NCBI GenBank assembly: GCA_017745295.1
Contig: JAGHZR010000013.1
Location: 151,779 to 215,778, forward strand
Origin: Novosphingobium sp.
GTDB taxonomy: Bacteria; Pseudomonadota; Alphaproteobacteria; Sphingomonadales; Sphingomonadaceae
DNA length: 64,000 bases
Direction: 5' to 3'
A program made the position numbers and the translations under genes. This document shows positions 26,779 through 36,218 of the stretch, piece by piece (the first letter of the stretch is position 1; every line of letters begins with the position of its first letter). The notes under the pieces were generated by a model. That model did no database searches. It was not told the DNA's origin and worked only from the letters and a program-made list of their open reading frames with translations.

Positions 26779-28350
26779 ATGAACCTTACCAAGGCGCTGG
26801 CCAGCGTCGGCGGCCTCACTCTTGCCAGCCGCGTGCTGGGCCTGGTCCGCGACAGCCTCTTCGCCCGCTTCGTCGGCGCCGGTTTCGCCTCTGACGCCTT
26901 TCTGATCGCCTTCCGTCTGCCGAACATGTTCCGCGCGCTCTTCGCGGAGGGGGCCTTCGCCTCGGCCTTCATCCCGATGTTCAACCAGAAAGTCGCCGAC
27001 AAGGACGGACCGGGACTTCCGGCGGGCATCACGTTCGCGGAGCAGGCTCTCGCCGTGCTCCTGCCGATCCTGCTGGCCATGACGGTGGTCTTGGAACTCT
27101 TCGCCTGGCCGGTGACGCTACTGCTTTCGGGCAAGTTCAACGGCGTCAGCCACGAACAGTTCGCCTATGCCGTGCAGCTTAGCCGGATCACGATCCCCTA
27201 TCTCGCGCTCATCAGCCTCGTCTCGCTGCTGGGCGGCATTCTCAATTCGCTCAACAAGTTCTGGGTCAACGCCGCCGCGCCTATCCTGCTGAACCTCACG
27301 CTGATCGTGGCGCTGCTCGGCTTCCATTCGAGCGACGCGCTGGTAACGGCGCGCAACCAGGCGATCGGCGTCTCGGTCTCGGGCGCGCTCCAGCTGCTCT
27401 GGCTCATGTGGGCTTGCCGCGCCAACGGCGTCTCGATGCGCCTGCGCATGCCGAAGTGGAACGCGGACGTGAAGCAGCTGATGAAGCTGATCCTCCCCGC
27501 CGCCGCCGGAGCGGGCGCCGTGCAGATCAACCTCGTGATCTCGACCGCGCTGGCCGCCTCGCTGCTGGCCCACGGCTCGGTGACCTATATCTACATGGCC
27601 GACCGCCTGAACCAGTTGCCGCTCGGCCTGATCGGCATCGGTCTCGGCACCGTGCTGCTGCCGACGATCTCGCGCCAGCTCGGCGGCGGCGAGCACGCGG
27701 CGGCGATGGATACCCAGAACCGCGGCATGGAACTCGCCCTGCTGCTCACCCTGCCCGCCGCGGTCGCGCTGATCGTCTGCGGCCAGCCGATCGCCGCCGC
27801 GCTGTTCGGCTACGGCAAGTTCGACGCGGGCGATGTCGCCCGCACCGCCGAGGCACTCGCCGCCTTCTCGGTCGGCCTGCCCAGCTATATCCTCGTCAAA
27901 GTGCTGACCCCCGGCTTCTACGCCCGGCAGGATACCCGGACGCCGGTGCGCTATGCGATGATCTCGATGGCGGTGAACCTGATCGGCAACCTGGCGCTGA
28001 TCGTGCCGCTCCAGCACATGGGACCGCCGCTGGCGACCGCCATCGCCTCCTCGGTCAATGTCGCCATGCTCTACTGGACCCTGGTGAAGCGCGGTCATTT
28101 CCAGGCCGATGCCCGCCTGAAACGCCGCGCCCCGCGCCTCGCTCTCGCCGCCCTGACCATGGGCGCGGTGCTGTGGTTCGGGCAGGACCTGCTGACGCCC
28201 TATCTCCACGGCACCTGGCTGATGCGCGGGCTGGCCCTTGCGGTGCTGGTCTCGGCAGGCGGCGCCGTCTACGCGCTGGCGACTCTGGTGACGGGCGCCT
28301 TTACCCGCGCCGACCTCGCCCTGCTGCGCCGCCGCCGCGCCGCGTCCTGA
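26779..28350 (+). CDS. murJ: Lipid II flippase MurJ (MviN)
   Basis: MurJ moves lipid-linked peptidoglycan precursor across the inner membrane. The 523-residue product is strongly hydrophobic with about fourteen membrane segments. It starts with the family's SVGGLTLASRVLGLVRD (about 9-25), and AFRLPNMFRALFAEGAFASAF is near 47-67. The C-terminus ends in a short arginine-rich tail. GGGAG lies nine bases before the ATG. Confidence 0.96.
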   Translation: MNLTKALASVGGLTLASRVLGLVRDSLFARFVGAGFASDAFLIAFRLPNMFRALFAEGAFASAFIPMFNQKVADKDGPGLPAGITFAEQALAVLLPILLAMTVVLELFAWPVTLLLSGKFNGVSHEQFAYAVQLSRITIPYLALISLVSLLGGILNSLNKFWVNAAAPILLNLTLIVALLGFHSSDALVTARNQAIGVSVSGALQLLWLMWACRANGVSMRLRMPKWNADVKQLMKLILPAAAGAGAVQINLVISTALAASLLAHGSVTYIYMADRLNQLPLGLIGIGLGTVLLPTISRQLGGGEHAAAMDTQNRGMELALLLTLPAAVALIVCGQPIAAALFGYGKFDAGDVARTAEALAAFSVGLPSYILVKVLTPGFYARQDTRTPVRYAMISMAVNLIGNLALIVPLQHMGPPLATAIASSVNVAMLYWTLVKRGHFQADARLKRRAPRLALAALTMGAVLWFGQDLLTPYLHGTWLMRGLALAVLVSAGGAVYALATLVTGAFTRADLALLRRRRAAS

Positions 28351-28545
28351 GGCTTCCATCCATGAGCGTTTGTGGTATGAGCCCAGCCCATGCAGGACCT
28401 TTCGCTCCCGAAGTCTGCCTTTGCTCGCCGCACCTGGCGATGGCGGAACGCCGCGCGCACGCCGCGCTGACCGCACCTGTATCCGCGCCTCTCCGGGCGC
28501 CACCACCACATCCCTGACAACTCACAACTCGCGAAGGACGCATCC

Positions 28546-29562
28546 ATGCGTATCGTCTCCGGCATTCAGCCTACCGGCAACCTGCATCTCGGCAACTATC
28601 TCGGTGCGATCCGCAATTGGGTGAAGATGCAGGACGACGTCGCCGCCGAGGGCGGTGACAGCCTCTATTTCCTGGCCGATCTCCACGCGATCTCGATGCC
28701 GCACGATCCCGCGACGCTCTCCGCCAACACGCGCGAGATGGTGGCGGCGCTGGTCGCCTGCGGCGTCGATCCCGACCGTTCGATCCTGTTCAACCAGACC
28801 CAGGTGCCCCAGCATGCCGAACTGCAATGGCTGCTCAACGGCACCGCCCGCATGGGCTGGCTGAACCGCATGACCCAGTGGAAGGACAAGGCGGGCAAGA
28901 ACCGCGAAGGCGCTTCCGTGGCGCTGTTCACTTATCCGGTGCTCCAGGCCGCCGACGTGCTGCTCTATCAGGCCACCCACGTGCCGGTGGGCGAGGACCA
29001 GAAGCAGCACCTCGAACTCGCCCGCGACATCGCGCAGAAGTTCAACAACGACTTCGCGTCTGAAGAGGCCCCGGTCTTCACCCTGCCCTCGCCGATCATC
29101 CCGCCCGAAGCCGCCCGCATCATGAGCCTGCGCGACGGTTCCTCGAAGATGAGCAAGTCCGACCCCTCAGACATGGCCCGCATCAACCTCACCGACGATG
29201 CCGACACTATCATGCAGAAGGTCAAGAAGGCCAAGACCGACCCCGAGCCGCTGCCCTCGGAGAAGGAAGGCCTCGAAGGCCGCGCCGAGGCCCGTAACCT
29301 CGTGGGCATCTACGCGGTGATGGCCGGAACCACGGTCGAGGCGGTGCTCTCGGACTTCGGCGGCGAAGGCTTCGGCAAGTTCAAGCCCGCGCTGGGTGAA
29401 CTGCTGGTGGAGAAGCTGGCGCCGATCAACGCCCGCTTCGTCGAGCTGCGCGGCGACCGCGACGCGCTCGACGCGATCCTGCGCAAGGGTTCGGAAAAGG
29501 CGCGCGCACTGGCCGTGCCGACGCTGGAAAAGGCTTACGAAGCGCTCGGCCTGGTGCGCTGA
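28546..29562 (+). CDS. trpS: Tryptophanyl-tRNA synthetase
   Basis: This class I synthetase charges tRNA-Trp. In 338 residues it has the HIGH-equivalent [10 protein letters not shown] at 11-20 and KMSKS at 201-205, both intact. GAAGGA lies eight bases before the ATG. It is separated from murJ by 195 bp without a recognisable feature; no Trp-rich leader peptide or T-box is present. A bidirectional hairpin follows. Confidence 0.97.
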   Translation: MRIVSGIQPTGNLHLGNYLGAIRNWVKMQDDVAAEGGDSLYFLADLHAISMPHDPATLSANTREMVAALVACGVDPDRSILFNQTQVPQHAELQWLLNGTARMGWLNRMTQWKDKAGKNREGASVALFTYPVLQAADVLLYQATHVPVGEDQKQHLELARDIAQKFNNDFASEEAPVFTLPSPIIPPEAARIMSLRDGSSKMSKSDPSDMARINLTDDADTIMQKVKKAKTDPEPLPSEKEGLEGRAEARNLVGIYAVMAGTTVEAVLSDFGGEGFGKFKPALGELLVEKLAPINARFVELRGDRDALDAILRKGSEKARALAVPTLEKAYEALGLVR

Positions 29563-29574
29563 CCCAACGGTTCA

Positions 29575-29604
29575 GGCGTCGCCCCGTGATCTCGGGGCGG
29601 CGCC
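29575..29604. terminator. Hairpin between converging trpS and MOSC genes
   Basis: GGCG-CGCCCC and CGGGGCG-CGCC pair around a seven-base loop in the 46-bp gap between the two stop codons. There is no strong T run on either strand, so the strength is uncertain. Confidence 0.6.
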
Positions 29605-29608
29605 ATTC

Positions 29609-30289
29609 CTACGCTTCCAACCCCAGCAGCTTCGCCCGCCGCCTGATCCAAGTCGCGGCAAGCGGAGCAACTTCGCCCAGCGCTTCCAGTCCCTCGCGGT
29701 CCTGCTTGTGTTCGCCCGCGATCAGCAGGCCGAACACGCGCTTCACGCTCCACTCCGGATAGGGCCGCTCGACCAGCGCCATGCGGTCCCCGGCGGCGAC
29801 TTCCCCTTCCTCCAGCACCCGGTAGTACCAGCCCGAACGGCGGGACTTCACCACGCGGGCGTTCACCGCCGCGCCGTCGAAGCGGTGATCGAGCTTCCAG
29901 CACGGCTGGCGTCCCTGGCTCACTTCGACCAGCGCCGTGCCCAGCCGCCAGCGGTCTCCCACGCAGATCCTGTCCTCGGTCAGCCCCTCGGTGGCGATGT
30001 TCTCGCCAAAAGCACCGTAGCCTGACAGCAACGGATGGTCGCCGAGCGACGCGCGCCAGAAGGCGTAATGGTCGTGCGGATAGTGATGGATCGCCTTGTC
30101 CGGCCCGCCATGGACCGCCAGATCGGCCTGTTCGTCGCCGTCGAGGCCAAGGCGATGGATCCGCACCTTTCCGGCAACCGGCATCTTGCCGATGGCGCTG
30201 GACTCATCCTCGCCGCGGAATGGGGCGACCTTGCCGCATTGAAGCGAAAGAATCAGTACGGAAAATGTGTCCGGGGAACTGTTCAACAT
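29609..30289 (-). CDS. MOSC-domain protein, YiiM-like
   Basis: This 226-residue MOSC-domain protein resembles YiiM. It has GLDGDEQADLAVHGGPDKAIHHYP near 48-71, GAFGENIATEGL near 91-102, and the cofactor-binding cysteine in RQPCWKLDHRFD near 126-137. YiiM-type proteins bind molybdenum cofactor and reduce N-hydroxylated bases such as 6-hydroxylaminopurine; that activity is inferred by family. The start ATG is the first in frame and has no clear ribosome binding site. Confidence 0.88.
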   Translation of the reverse strand: MLNSSPDTFSVLILSLQCGKVAPFRGEDESSAIGKMPVAGKVRIHRLGLDGDEQADLAVHGGPDKAIHHYPHDHYAFWRASLGDHPLLSGYGAFGENIATEGLTEDRICVGDRWRLGTALVEVSQGRQPCWKLDHRFDGAAVNARVVKSRRSGWYYRVLEEGEVAAGDRMALVERPYPEWSVKRVFGLLIAGEHKQDREGLEALGEVAPLAATWIRRRAKLLGLEA

Positions 30290-30492
30290 GCAGCGGGCTT
30301 CCTACATGATAATCCTGATCTCAAGCCGTGACTTACGGCTGAATGGCGTAAGGGCCACGGAATCGCTTCACCGCCGCCCTGCCTCCATTCAACCGCTATT
30401 CAGGGCATTGATATTAAGGCAGAGTCAGAAGGAATCACAGGCCACGCTTGGGAAGGGCGTTTCGGGCCTGTCAGGTTCGTGGAGTGAAACCG

Positions 30493-31176
30493 ATGACAGA
30501 TAATCCCGGAACCCATCGCGGAAAACTGAGGCTCGTCGCCGCAGCCGCCCTGCTGATGGCCCTCGCCGCCTGCGCAACGCCCTTCAAGGCCAACGTTTCG
30601 CGCTTCCAGTCGCAGCTTCCGGCCCCGTCCGGCCAGACCGTCGCGGTCGTCGCCGACGATCCCAAGCTGGCAGGCGGTCTCGAATTCGCGACTTACGCCC
30701 GACTGGTGAGCGATCACCTCCAGAAGGTGGGCTATACCCCGGTCGACGATCCCTCGAAGGCCACCCTGATCGCCCACTTCGACTACGGCGTCGACAGCGG
30801 CCGCGAACGCATCCGCTCCACACCCGGCATGACTGGCAACTGGGGTCCGTGGTACGGTGGCGGCTGGGGCGGGCGCGGCTTCTACGGTCGCGGCTGGGGC
30901 AGCCCCTTTGGCTGGGGTGGCCCGTGGCGCTATGGCTGGTATGATCCATTCTTCGACGGCGGCGTGGATTCCTATACCGTCTACACCAGCGGCATCACCC
31001 TGAAGATCGACCGCGCGGCAGACAACCAGCGCCTGTTCGAAGGCAAGGCCGAAGCCGTTTCGACCTCCAACCACCTCCAGTACCTCGTTCCCAACCTGGT
31101 GGAATCGATGTTCACGAATTTCCCGGGGAACTCCGGCGAGACCGTGCGCATTACGGTCGCGCCTGAAAAGAAGTGA
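30493..31176 (+). CDS. DUF4136-type lipoprotein with Gly/Trp-rich insert
   Basis: This 227-residue precursor has a lipobox LMALAAC near residue 27, so it is probably an outer- or inner-membrane-anchored periplasmic lipoprotein. The DUF4136 pattern is visible (YARLVSDHLQKVGYTPVDDPSKATLIAHFDYG and the end with LVESMFTNFPGNSG). Between them, about residues 112-148, is a Gly/Trp/Tyr-rich segment of GGWGGRGFYGRGWG type. Function unknown. GTG 30484 is an alternative start three codons upstream. Confidence 0.85.
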   Translation: MTDNPGTHRGKLRLVAAAALLMALAACATPFKANVSRFQSQLPAPSGQTVAVVADDPKLAGGLEFATYARLVSDHLQKVGYTPVDDPSKATLIAHFDYGVDSGRERIRSTPGMTGNWGPWYGGGWGGRGFYGRGWGSPFGWGGPWRYGWYDPFFDGGVDSYTVYTSGITLKIDRAADNQRLFEGKAEAVSTSNHLQYLVPNLVESMFTNFPGNSGETVRITVAPEKK

Positions 31177-31226
31177 TTTAATCGTCCGAGCTGACTGGCT
31201 CCCCCTGCGAAGAGGGAGGCACCGAG

Positions 31227-31267
31227 GGACGGGTCCGCTGAAATATGCGGGCCCGTCCTTTCTTTTT
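31227..31267 (+). terminator. Intrinsic terminator of the DUF4136 gene
   Basis: GGACGGGTCCGC and GCGGGCCCGTCC pair with one mismatch and are followed by TTTCTTTTT. It is 50 bases beyond the stop. Confidence 0.92.
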
Positions 31268-31335
31268 GCCGGTCCGGCCCGTATCGCAGGCGCTCCGGTT
31301 GACCCCCGCCAACCGCACGGGAATGCTCGCCGCCG

Positions 31336-31515
31336 ATGAATACCTTCATGGCCATCCTGTCGCAGCTCTTCTGGGGCGTGACCGTGGGCGCGCTTTCCGC
31401 AGCGTTCTCAACGCTTGCAAAAGGACTGGCGACCATCGTCGGTATCGGCGGCGTGGGCTGGTACTCGCTCAAGCGGCGGCGGGAGCGGCGCGGGCGAATC
31501 GGGCGGAAGGATTGA
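31336..31515 (+). CDS. Possible 59-residue small membrane protein
   Basis: ATG at 31336 opens a 59-codon frame whose product is hydrophobic over about residues 5-42 and ends in a strongly basic tail rich in KRRR/RRG. This is the layout of a single-span small membrane protein with its tail inside. There is no clear ribosome binding site and no recognised family. It lies after a terminator and runs into repeat copy C, so it may also be a chance frame. Confidence 0.35.
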   Translation: MNTFMAILSQLFWGVTVGALSAAFSTLAKGLATIVGIGGVGWYSLKRRRERRGRIGRKD

Positions 31516-31526
31516 AGACTAAAGGG

Positions 31527-31707
31527 AAGCAGCAGGGGTTAACACCCCTGCACCCCATTACCGTCTAGGTCAGGTGCGACCTACCCGTAGCGCGCCCATG
31601 GCTGCGCCGGGAGACATAATGGCTGCGCCGCAAGGAGCGCACTGCGGATAGGCGGCGCGCGGCGCTGACATTCCGAGGGTCCGGGGGATCATCCCCCGGA
31701 ATCTTCC
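31527..31707 (+). repeat. About 180-bp structured repeat, copy C
   Basis: This has the same order as copy B: AGCAGGGGTT…CCCCTG hairpin, central GCGCCCATGGCTGCG and GGCTGCGCCGCAAGGAGCGC blocks, GGGGGATCATCCCCC hairpin. It ends 13 bases before the dut stop on the opposite strand, so it faces the 3' end of dut. Confidence 0.85.
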
Positions 31708-31719
31708 CTCTCTCTCTTC

Positions 31720-32190
31720 TCAACTCCCCAAAGCAACAACCCCGCCGGTAGACCCGAACCCGCCCTCACCACGCTCGGTCGATTCCAATTCGTCCACGGT
31801 CAGCCACGCCGCCCTCGTCACCGGCGCCAGCACGAGCTGTGCCACGCGGTCACCACGCAGGATTTCGAAGGGCTTGGCGCCGTGGTTGATGAGGATGACC
31901 TTCAGCTCGCCCCGGTAGTCCGAATCGATCGTGCCCGGCGCGTTGGGTACCGAGATCCCGTGCTTGAGCGCGAGGCCCGAACGCGGGCGGACCTGGATCT
32001 CGAAGCCCGGCGGGATCGCCATGGCGAGGCCGGTGGCGACCGCGTGGCGGGCGCCGGGTGCCAGCGTCACGTCCTCCGCCGAGACCACGTCCATGCCTGC
32101 GGCCCCGTCGGTGGCGTAGGCGGGAAGGTCGAGGCCTTCGCCGTGAGGCAGGATCTTGACGGGAACGGGGACATCAACGGGGGAGTGCAT
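31720..32190 (-). CDS. dut: dUTP diphosphatase
   Basis: Dut hydrolyses dUTP to dUMP, preventing uracil incorporation and feeding dTMP synthesis. The 156-residue trimeric-type enzyme has the family motifs [12 protein letters not shown] (about 66-77), [19 protein letters not shown] (85-103), [10 protein letters not shown] and the C-terminal glycine-rich GFGSTGG that closes over the active site. Its ATG lies inside the end of coaBC (17-bp overlap), so the two are coupled. coaBC–dut is a conserved alphaproteobacterial pair. Confidence 0.97.
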   Translation of the reverse strand: MHSPVDVPVPVKILPHGEGLDLPAYATDGAAGMDVVSAEDVTLAPGARHAVATGLAMAIPPGFEIQVRPRSGLALKHGISVPNAPGTIDSDYRGELKVILINHGAKPFEILRGDRVAQLVLAPVTRAAWLTVDELESTERGEGGFGSTGGVVALGS

Positions 32191-33628
32191 CTGCGAACCT
32201 TTCGACGAGGGCGCGCGCGACGTCCTCCTTGGGCATTTCCGGAAGACTGATCACATCGTCCGCGCGCACGATGTGGACCGCATTGACGTCCCCGCCCATC
32301 ACGTCGCCCGACACGTCGTTGGCGATGATCCAGTCGGCGCCCTTGCGTTTGCGCTTTTCGGTGGCGTAGCGGATGACGTCCTGCGTCTCGGCGGCGAAGC
32401 CGATCACCAGCGGCGGGCGGTTCGGCCCGGTCGCGAGGGTGGCGAGGATGTCGGGATTTTCGGTGAGCAGCAGCGCCGGGGGGGCAGAGCCGCGCTTCTT
32501 GAGCTTCTGGTCGGCGGCCTGGGCGACGCGCCAGTCGGCGACGGCAGCGACCATCACGGCGATATCGGCGGGCAGCGCCTGACGGACTGCCTCGGCCATC
32601 TGCAAGGCGCTTTCCACATCGATGCGGTCGACGCCCGGCGGGGTCGGCAGATGGACCGGCCCGGCGACGAGCGTCACCCGCGCCCCGGCCTCGGCGGCGG
32701 CGGCGGCGATGGCGAAGCCCTGCTTTCCGGACGAGCGGTTGGCGATGTAGCGCACCGGATCGATCGGCTCCCAGGTCGGCCCGGCGGTGATGAGGACGTG
32801 GCGACCGGAGAGCGGCCCCTCTCGCAAGGGGTGCAGCGCATCGGGATCGGTTGCGGGAGCGGCGCGCGCTTCGCCCTTGCGGGCGGCGAGCGCGGCTTCC
32901 TCCGGCGTGAAGCCGAGGTCTTCATGGCCGAAGGTGATCGCCTGCCGGCTCTTGCTGCGCCCTTGCGAGACCATGCCGCCGGTCAGGCCGCCAAGGTCGA
33001 TATCGCCGGAATCACGATGTTCGGGTTCGTCGAAGCGCGCCGATGCGAAAGGATCGCTCCCCGGCAGCGGGGCCACTTCCACCGGACCGAGGCCGAGCGC
33101 CCAGGCGATGCGCTGCCAGATCGCCAGTGGGTCCGGCAGGCGACCGGGGCCGTATTCGCCGCAAGCCATGGTGCCTTCGTCCGGCTCCATCACGTCCACG
33201 CCCGCATCGCGCAGGGTCTGGACGTTGCGGGTGGTGGCGGCGTGCTGCCACATGCGCACGTTCATCGCCGGGACCGCCATGACCGGCTTGTCGGTGGCGA
33301 GCAGCATCGTCGTCGCCAGATCGTCGGCAATGCCTGCCGCCATCTTGGCCATGAGGTCCGCCGTCGCCGGGCAGACGACCACGAGGTCGGCCTCGCGGCT
33401 GAGCTGGATATGCCCCATCTCGGCCTCGTTCTTGAGGTCCCAGAGCGTGGTGTAGACGGGCTTTTCGGACAATGCGGCCAGTGCCATCGGGGTGACGAAG
33501 TGCGATCCGCCCTCGGTCAGGACGCAAGTGACTTCGCCGCCTTCCTTGCGGATCTGCCGGACGAGTTCGCAGGACTTGTAGGCCGCGATGCCGCCGCCGA
33601 CGACCAGGAGAATGCGTGGTCCACTCAT
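32174..33628 (-). CDS. coaBC: Bifunctional CoaBC (phosphopantothenoylcysteine synthetase/decarboxylase)
   Basis: This enzyme makes 4'-phosphopantetheine for coenzyme A. The N-terminal flavin decarboxylase (about 1-185) has the catalytic His73 in MGHIQLSR and PAMN at 120-123. The C-terminal synthetase starts near 275 ([28 protein letters not shown]). With 484 residues it is about 75 longer than the E. coli enzyme. The extra length is in a charged linker between the domains (about 190-270). The REP-like element upstream separates it from ubiB. Confidence 0.95.
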   Translation of the reverse strand: MSGPRILLVVGGGIAAYKSCELVRQIRKEGGEVTCVLTEGGSHFVTPMALAALSEKPVYTTLWDLKNEAEMGHIQLSREADLVVVCPATADLMAKMAAGIADDLATTMLLATDKPVMAVPAMNVRMWQHAATTRNVQTLRDAGVDVMEPDEGTMACGEYGPGRLPDPLAIWQRIAWALGLGPVEVAPLPGSDPFASARFDEPEHRDSGDIDLGGLTGGMVSQGRSKSRQAITFGHEDLGFTPEEAALAARKGEARAAPATDPDALHPLREGPLSGRHVLITAGPTWEPIDPVRYIANRSSGKQGFAIAAAAAEAGARVTLVAGPVHLPTPPGVDRIDVESALQMAEAVRQALPADIAVMVAAVADWRVAQAADQKLKKRGSAPPALLLTENPDILATLATGPNRPPLVIGFAAETQDVIRYATEKRKRKGADWIIANDVSGDVMGGDVNAVHIVRADDVISLPEMPKEDVARALVERFADALPR

Positions 33629-33748
33629 GCTGCGGGCTTGTGCAACAGCGGGCGGGCGGGCGCAATCGGTTTGCGTGTGCCGGGCGGGGATAGCGCCTGC
33701 GAAATCAGCGCATCGTGCGCATCCTCCCCCCTCTCAGGTTGCCCCAAA

Positions 33749-33836
33749 CACCCCGCTCATCCTGAGCTTGTCGAAGGATGGCGTGCAAGGCGCCTCGTCG
33801 CCGGGGGCTTCGACAGGCTCAGCCTGAGCGGGGTGG
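33749..33836. repeat. REP-like palindrome (CTGAGCTTGTCGAAGG family)
   Basis: CACCCCGCTCATCCTGAGC… and …GCTCAGCCTGAGCGGGGTG are near-inverse arms around a GGCGCCTCGTCGCCGG centre. The TTCGACAGGCTCAG core is a very common dispersed repeat of sphingomonads. It fills most of the 244-bp gap between ubiB and coaBC. Confidence 0.75.
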
Positions 33837-33872
33837 TGATGGCAGTTGGAGAAACTGCGCCCGGCAGGCCCG

Positions 33873-35426
33873 CTATCCGAGCAATGTCCAGTAGGTCACG
33901 CCCCAAGCCACGGCACCGCCGATCAGCGCCGCCAGACCATGCCCGATCCACTGGCTCGGTTCGGGCCTGCGCGGAAAGATCAGGTCGACCTCCGGCAGCG
34001 GCGCCTGCTCCGGCGCGCCGCCCTTGGGCGGGAACTTCTCCTCGATCCGCCGCACCAGCGCGGGCAGGCGGAACAGAGTGCCAAGGTCCTCGCGCAGACG
34101 GTCGGCAATGACCGCCTCGGGGCCGAGTTCGTCGCGCAGCCAGCTCTTCACGAACGGCGCGGACACGTCCCACATGTTGATCGCCGGATCGAGCGCCGTC
34201 GCCAGCCCCTCGACCATGACCATGGTCTTCTGGAGCAGCAGCAGATGCGGCTGGACCTGCATGTCGAAATCGCGGGTGATCGCGAAGAGGCCGTCGAGCA
34301 TCTGGCCGACCGACAGCTCGGATACCGGCTTGCCGCGCATCGGCTCGCCCACGGCGCGCAGGGCGGTCGCGAACTCTTCCACCGTGTGGTAGCTCGGCAC
34401 GTATTGCGCTTCGAAGTGAATCTCGGCGACGCGGCGATAGTTGCCGGTGGTCAGGCCGTAGAGGATTTCCGCCAGCCAGAGCCGCGCCTGCCGGTTGATC
34501 CGGCCCATGATGCCGAAATCGATGGCGACGATCGTGCCGTCCGCTTCCACGAACAGGTTGCCCTGGTGCATGTCGGCATGGAAGAAGCCGCTGGAAATCG
34601 CCTGGGTCAGGAAGGTCAGCACCAGCTTGTGCGCCAGCTTCGGCAGGTCGTGCCCGGCAGCGCGCAGCCCGGCAAGATCGCTCATCTTGGTGGCGCCGAT
34701 CCACTCGATCGTCAGCACCTGGCCGTTGGTGCGGTCCCAGTCGATGTGCGGCACGCGGTAGCCGTGAATGCCCTTCATCGCGTCGGACAGTTCGGAGGCC
34801 GAGGCTGCCTCGCGCCGGAGGTCCAGCTCGCGCAGGGTCCAGCGCTTGAGATTGGCGACGACCGCGCGCGGGCGCAGGCGCGAAGCCTCGCCGCCCAGCG
34901 CTTCGAGATGGGCGGCGGCCCATTCATAAGTCTCGACATCGCGGGCGAACTGCTCGCGGATGCCGGGGCGCTGCACCTTGACCGCGACGGTGCGGCCGTC
35001 CGGCGTCACCGCCTTGTGGACTTGCGCGATCGAGGCGGCGCCCACCGGGTTCTCGTCGATCGAGGCGAAGACCTGCTCCAGCGGACGACCGAAGCTGCTT
35101 TCGATCACGCGGCGGATTTCGGAGAAATCCACCGGCGGCAGGCTGTCCTGCAAGGTCAGCAGGTTGCGCGCGGGGCCTTCGCCGACCAGGTCGGGCCGGG
35201 TCGCCAGCGCCTGGCCGAGCTTGATCGCCGCCGGGCCGATTTCCTGGAAGGCCCCGGCATAGTCCGGCTCGACCGGCTGGCGCGCGCCGAAGCGGGCGAT
35301 CCGGCACAGGCGCTTGACCTGCGCCGGGGCGTTGCGGTCATTCTCGATCCCGCGCAGCGCGCCGTGGCGTGCGAGGATACGCCCCCATTTGAGGAGGCGC
35401 AGGATATGGGTCGTCGAACTGGTCAC
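33873..35426 (-). CDS. ubiB: UbiB, ADCK-family atypical kinase for ubiquinone synthesis
   Basis: UbiB is an atypical protein kinase-like ATPase needed for ubiquinone production. The 517-residue protein has the ADCK signature AIKLGQALATRPDLV near 71-85, the nucleotide-binding AAASIAQVHKA-like loop, VAVKVQRPG, and the metal-binding FFHADMHQGNLF and AIDFGIMG. One or two C-terminal membrane segments end the protein. It begins with GTG, nine bases after the ubiE stop, forming the classic ubiE–ubiB pair. Confidence 0.95.
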   Translation of the reverse strand: MTSSTTHILRLLKWGRILARHGALRGIENDRNAPAQVKRLCRIARFGARQPVEPDYAGAFQEIGPAAIKLGQALATRPDLVGEGPARNLLTLQDSLPPVDFSEIRRVIESSFGRPLEQVFASIDENPVGAASIAQVHKAVTPDGRTVAVKVQRPGIREQFARDVETYEWAAAHLEALGGEASRLRPRAVVANLKRWTLRELDLRREAASASELSDAMKGIHGYRVPHIDWDRTNGQVLTIEWIGATKMSDLAGLRAAGHDLPKLAHKLVLTFLTQAISSGFFHADMHQGNLFVEADGTIVAIDFGIMGRINRQARLWLAEILYGLTTGNYRRVAEIHFEAQYVPSYHTVEEFATALRAVGEPMRGKPVSELSVGQMLDGLFAITRDFDMQVQPHLLLLQKTMVMVEGLATALDPAINMWDVSAPFVKSWLRDELGPEAVIADRLREDLGTLFRLPALVRRIEEKFPPKGGAPEQAPLPEVDLIFPRRPEPSQWIGHGLAALIGGAVAWGVTYWTLLG

Positions 35427-35435
35427 GGTCTGCGC

Positions 35436-36167
35436 TTAGACTTTCCAGCCCGAGTGGATCGCGACGAGGCCGCCCATGATCGGCTCGACCTTGGTGTGCT
35501 TGAAGCCCGCACCGCGGATCATCTTCTCGAACTCCGGCATCGGCGGGAAGCGGCGGATCGATTCGATCAGGTAGCGGTACGATTCGGCGTCACCGGCGAT
35601 GGCCTGCCCGATCTTCGGCACCAGATGGTGCGAATAGGCATCGTAGACTTCCTTGAAGCCCGGCCATTCGGTGGTCGAGAACTCCAGGCAGAAGAACCGC
35701 CCGCCGAACTTGAGCACCCGGTGCGCCTCGGCCAGGGCCTTGTCGATATGGGTGACGTTGCGGATGCCGAAGGCGATCGTATAGGCGTCGAAGAACCGAT
35801 CCCCGAACGAGAGCACTTCGGCGTTCTGGCGCGACCAGACGAGGCCATCGATGCCCTGCTCCATCGCCCGCTCGATGCCGACGTCCAGCATGTCCTGGTT
35901 GATGTCCGACACGGTGATCGAGGCGCCCTGCGCGGCCATGCGGAAGGCGATGTCGCCGGTGCCGCCCGCCATGTCGAGGATCTGCTCGCCCTCGCGCGGC
36001 TTTACGCGGCGGACGAACTTGTCCTTCCAGAGCCGGTGCATGCCGACCGACATGGCATCGTTCATCACGTCGTACTTGCGTGCAACGCTGGAGAAGACGG
36101 CGCCGACGCGCCCTTCCTTCTCCTCGGGGCTGACCTCTTCGTAGCCGAAGGAAACCGTTTCGCTCAT
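35436..36167 (-). CDS. ubiE: UbiE/MenG C-methyltransferase
   Basis: This SAM-dependent enzyme methylates demethoxyubiquinol in ubiquinone synthesis. The 243-residue protein has the family start VSFGYEEVSPEEKEGRV, YDVMNDAMSVGMHRLWKD near 34-51, the SAM loop ILDMAGGTGDIAF near 63-75, and GIRNVTHIDKAL. GAGGACTGC precedes the ATG. In related genomes it usually diverges directly from mutM; here an EamA transporter and repeat copy D intervene. Confidence 0.96.
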   Translation of the reverse strand: MSETVSFGYEEVSPEEKEGRVGAVFSSVARKYDVMNDAMSVGMHRLWKDKFVRRVKPREGEQILDMAGGTGDIAFRMAAQGASITVSDINQDMLDVGIERAMEQGIDGLVWSRQNAEVLSFGDRFFDAYTIAFGIRNVTHIDKALAEAHRVLKFGGRFFCLEFSTTEWPGFKEVYDAYSHHLVPKIGQAIAGDAESYRYLIESIRRFPPMPEFEKMIRGAGFKHTKVEPIMGGLVAIHSGWKV

Positions 36168-36218
36168 GGCGCAGTCCTCTAGCCTCCCGGCCGCGCCTGC
36201 GCCAGTCCGTCGCGCCGG

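Noticed and set aside
28351..28545. Trp attenuator or T-box before trpS
   Set aside because: No tryptophan-rich leader peptide and no T-box or competing stems in the 195-bp gap.
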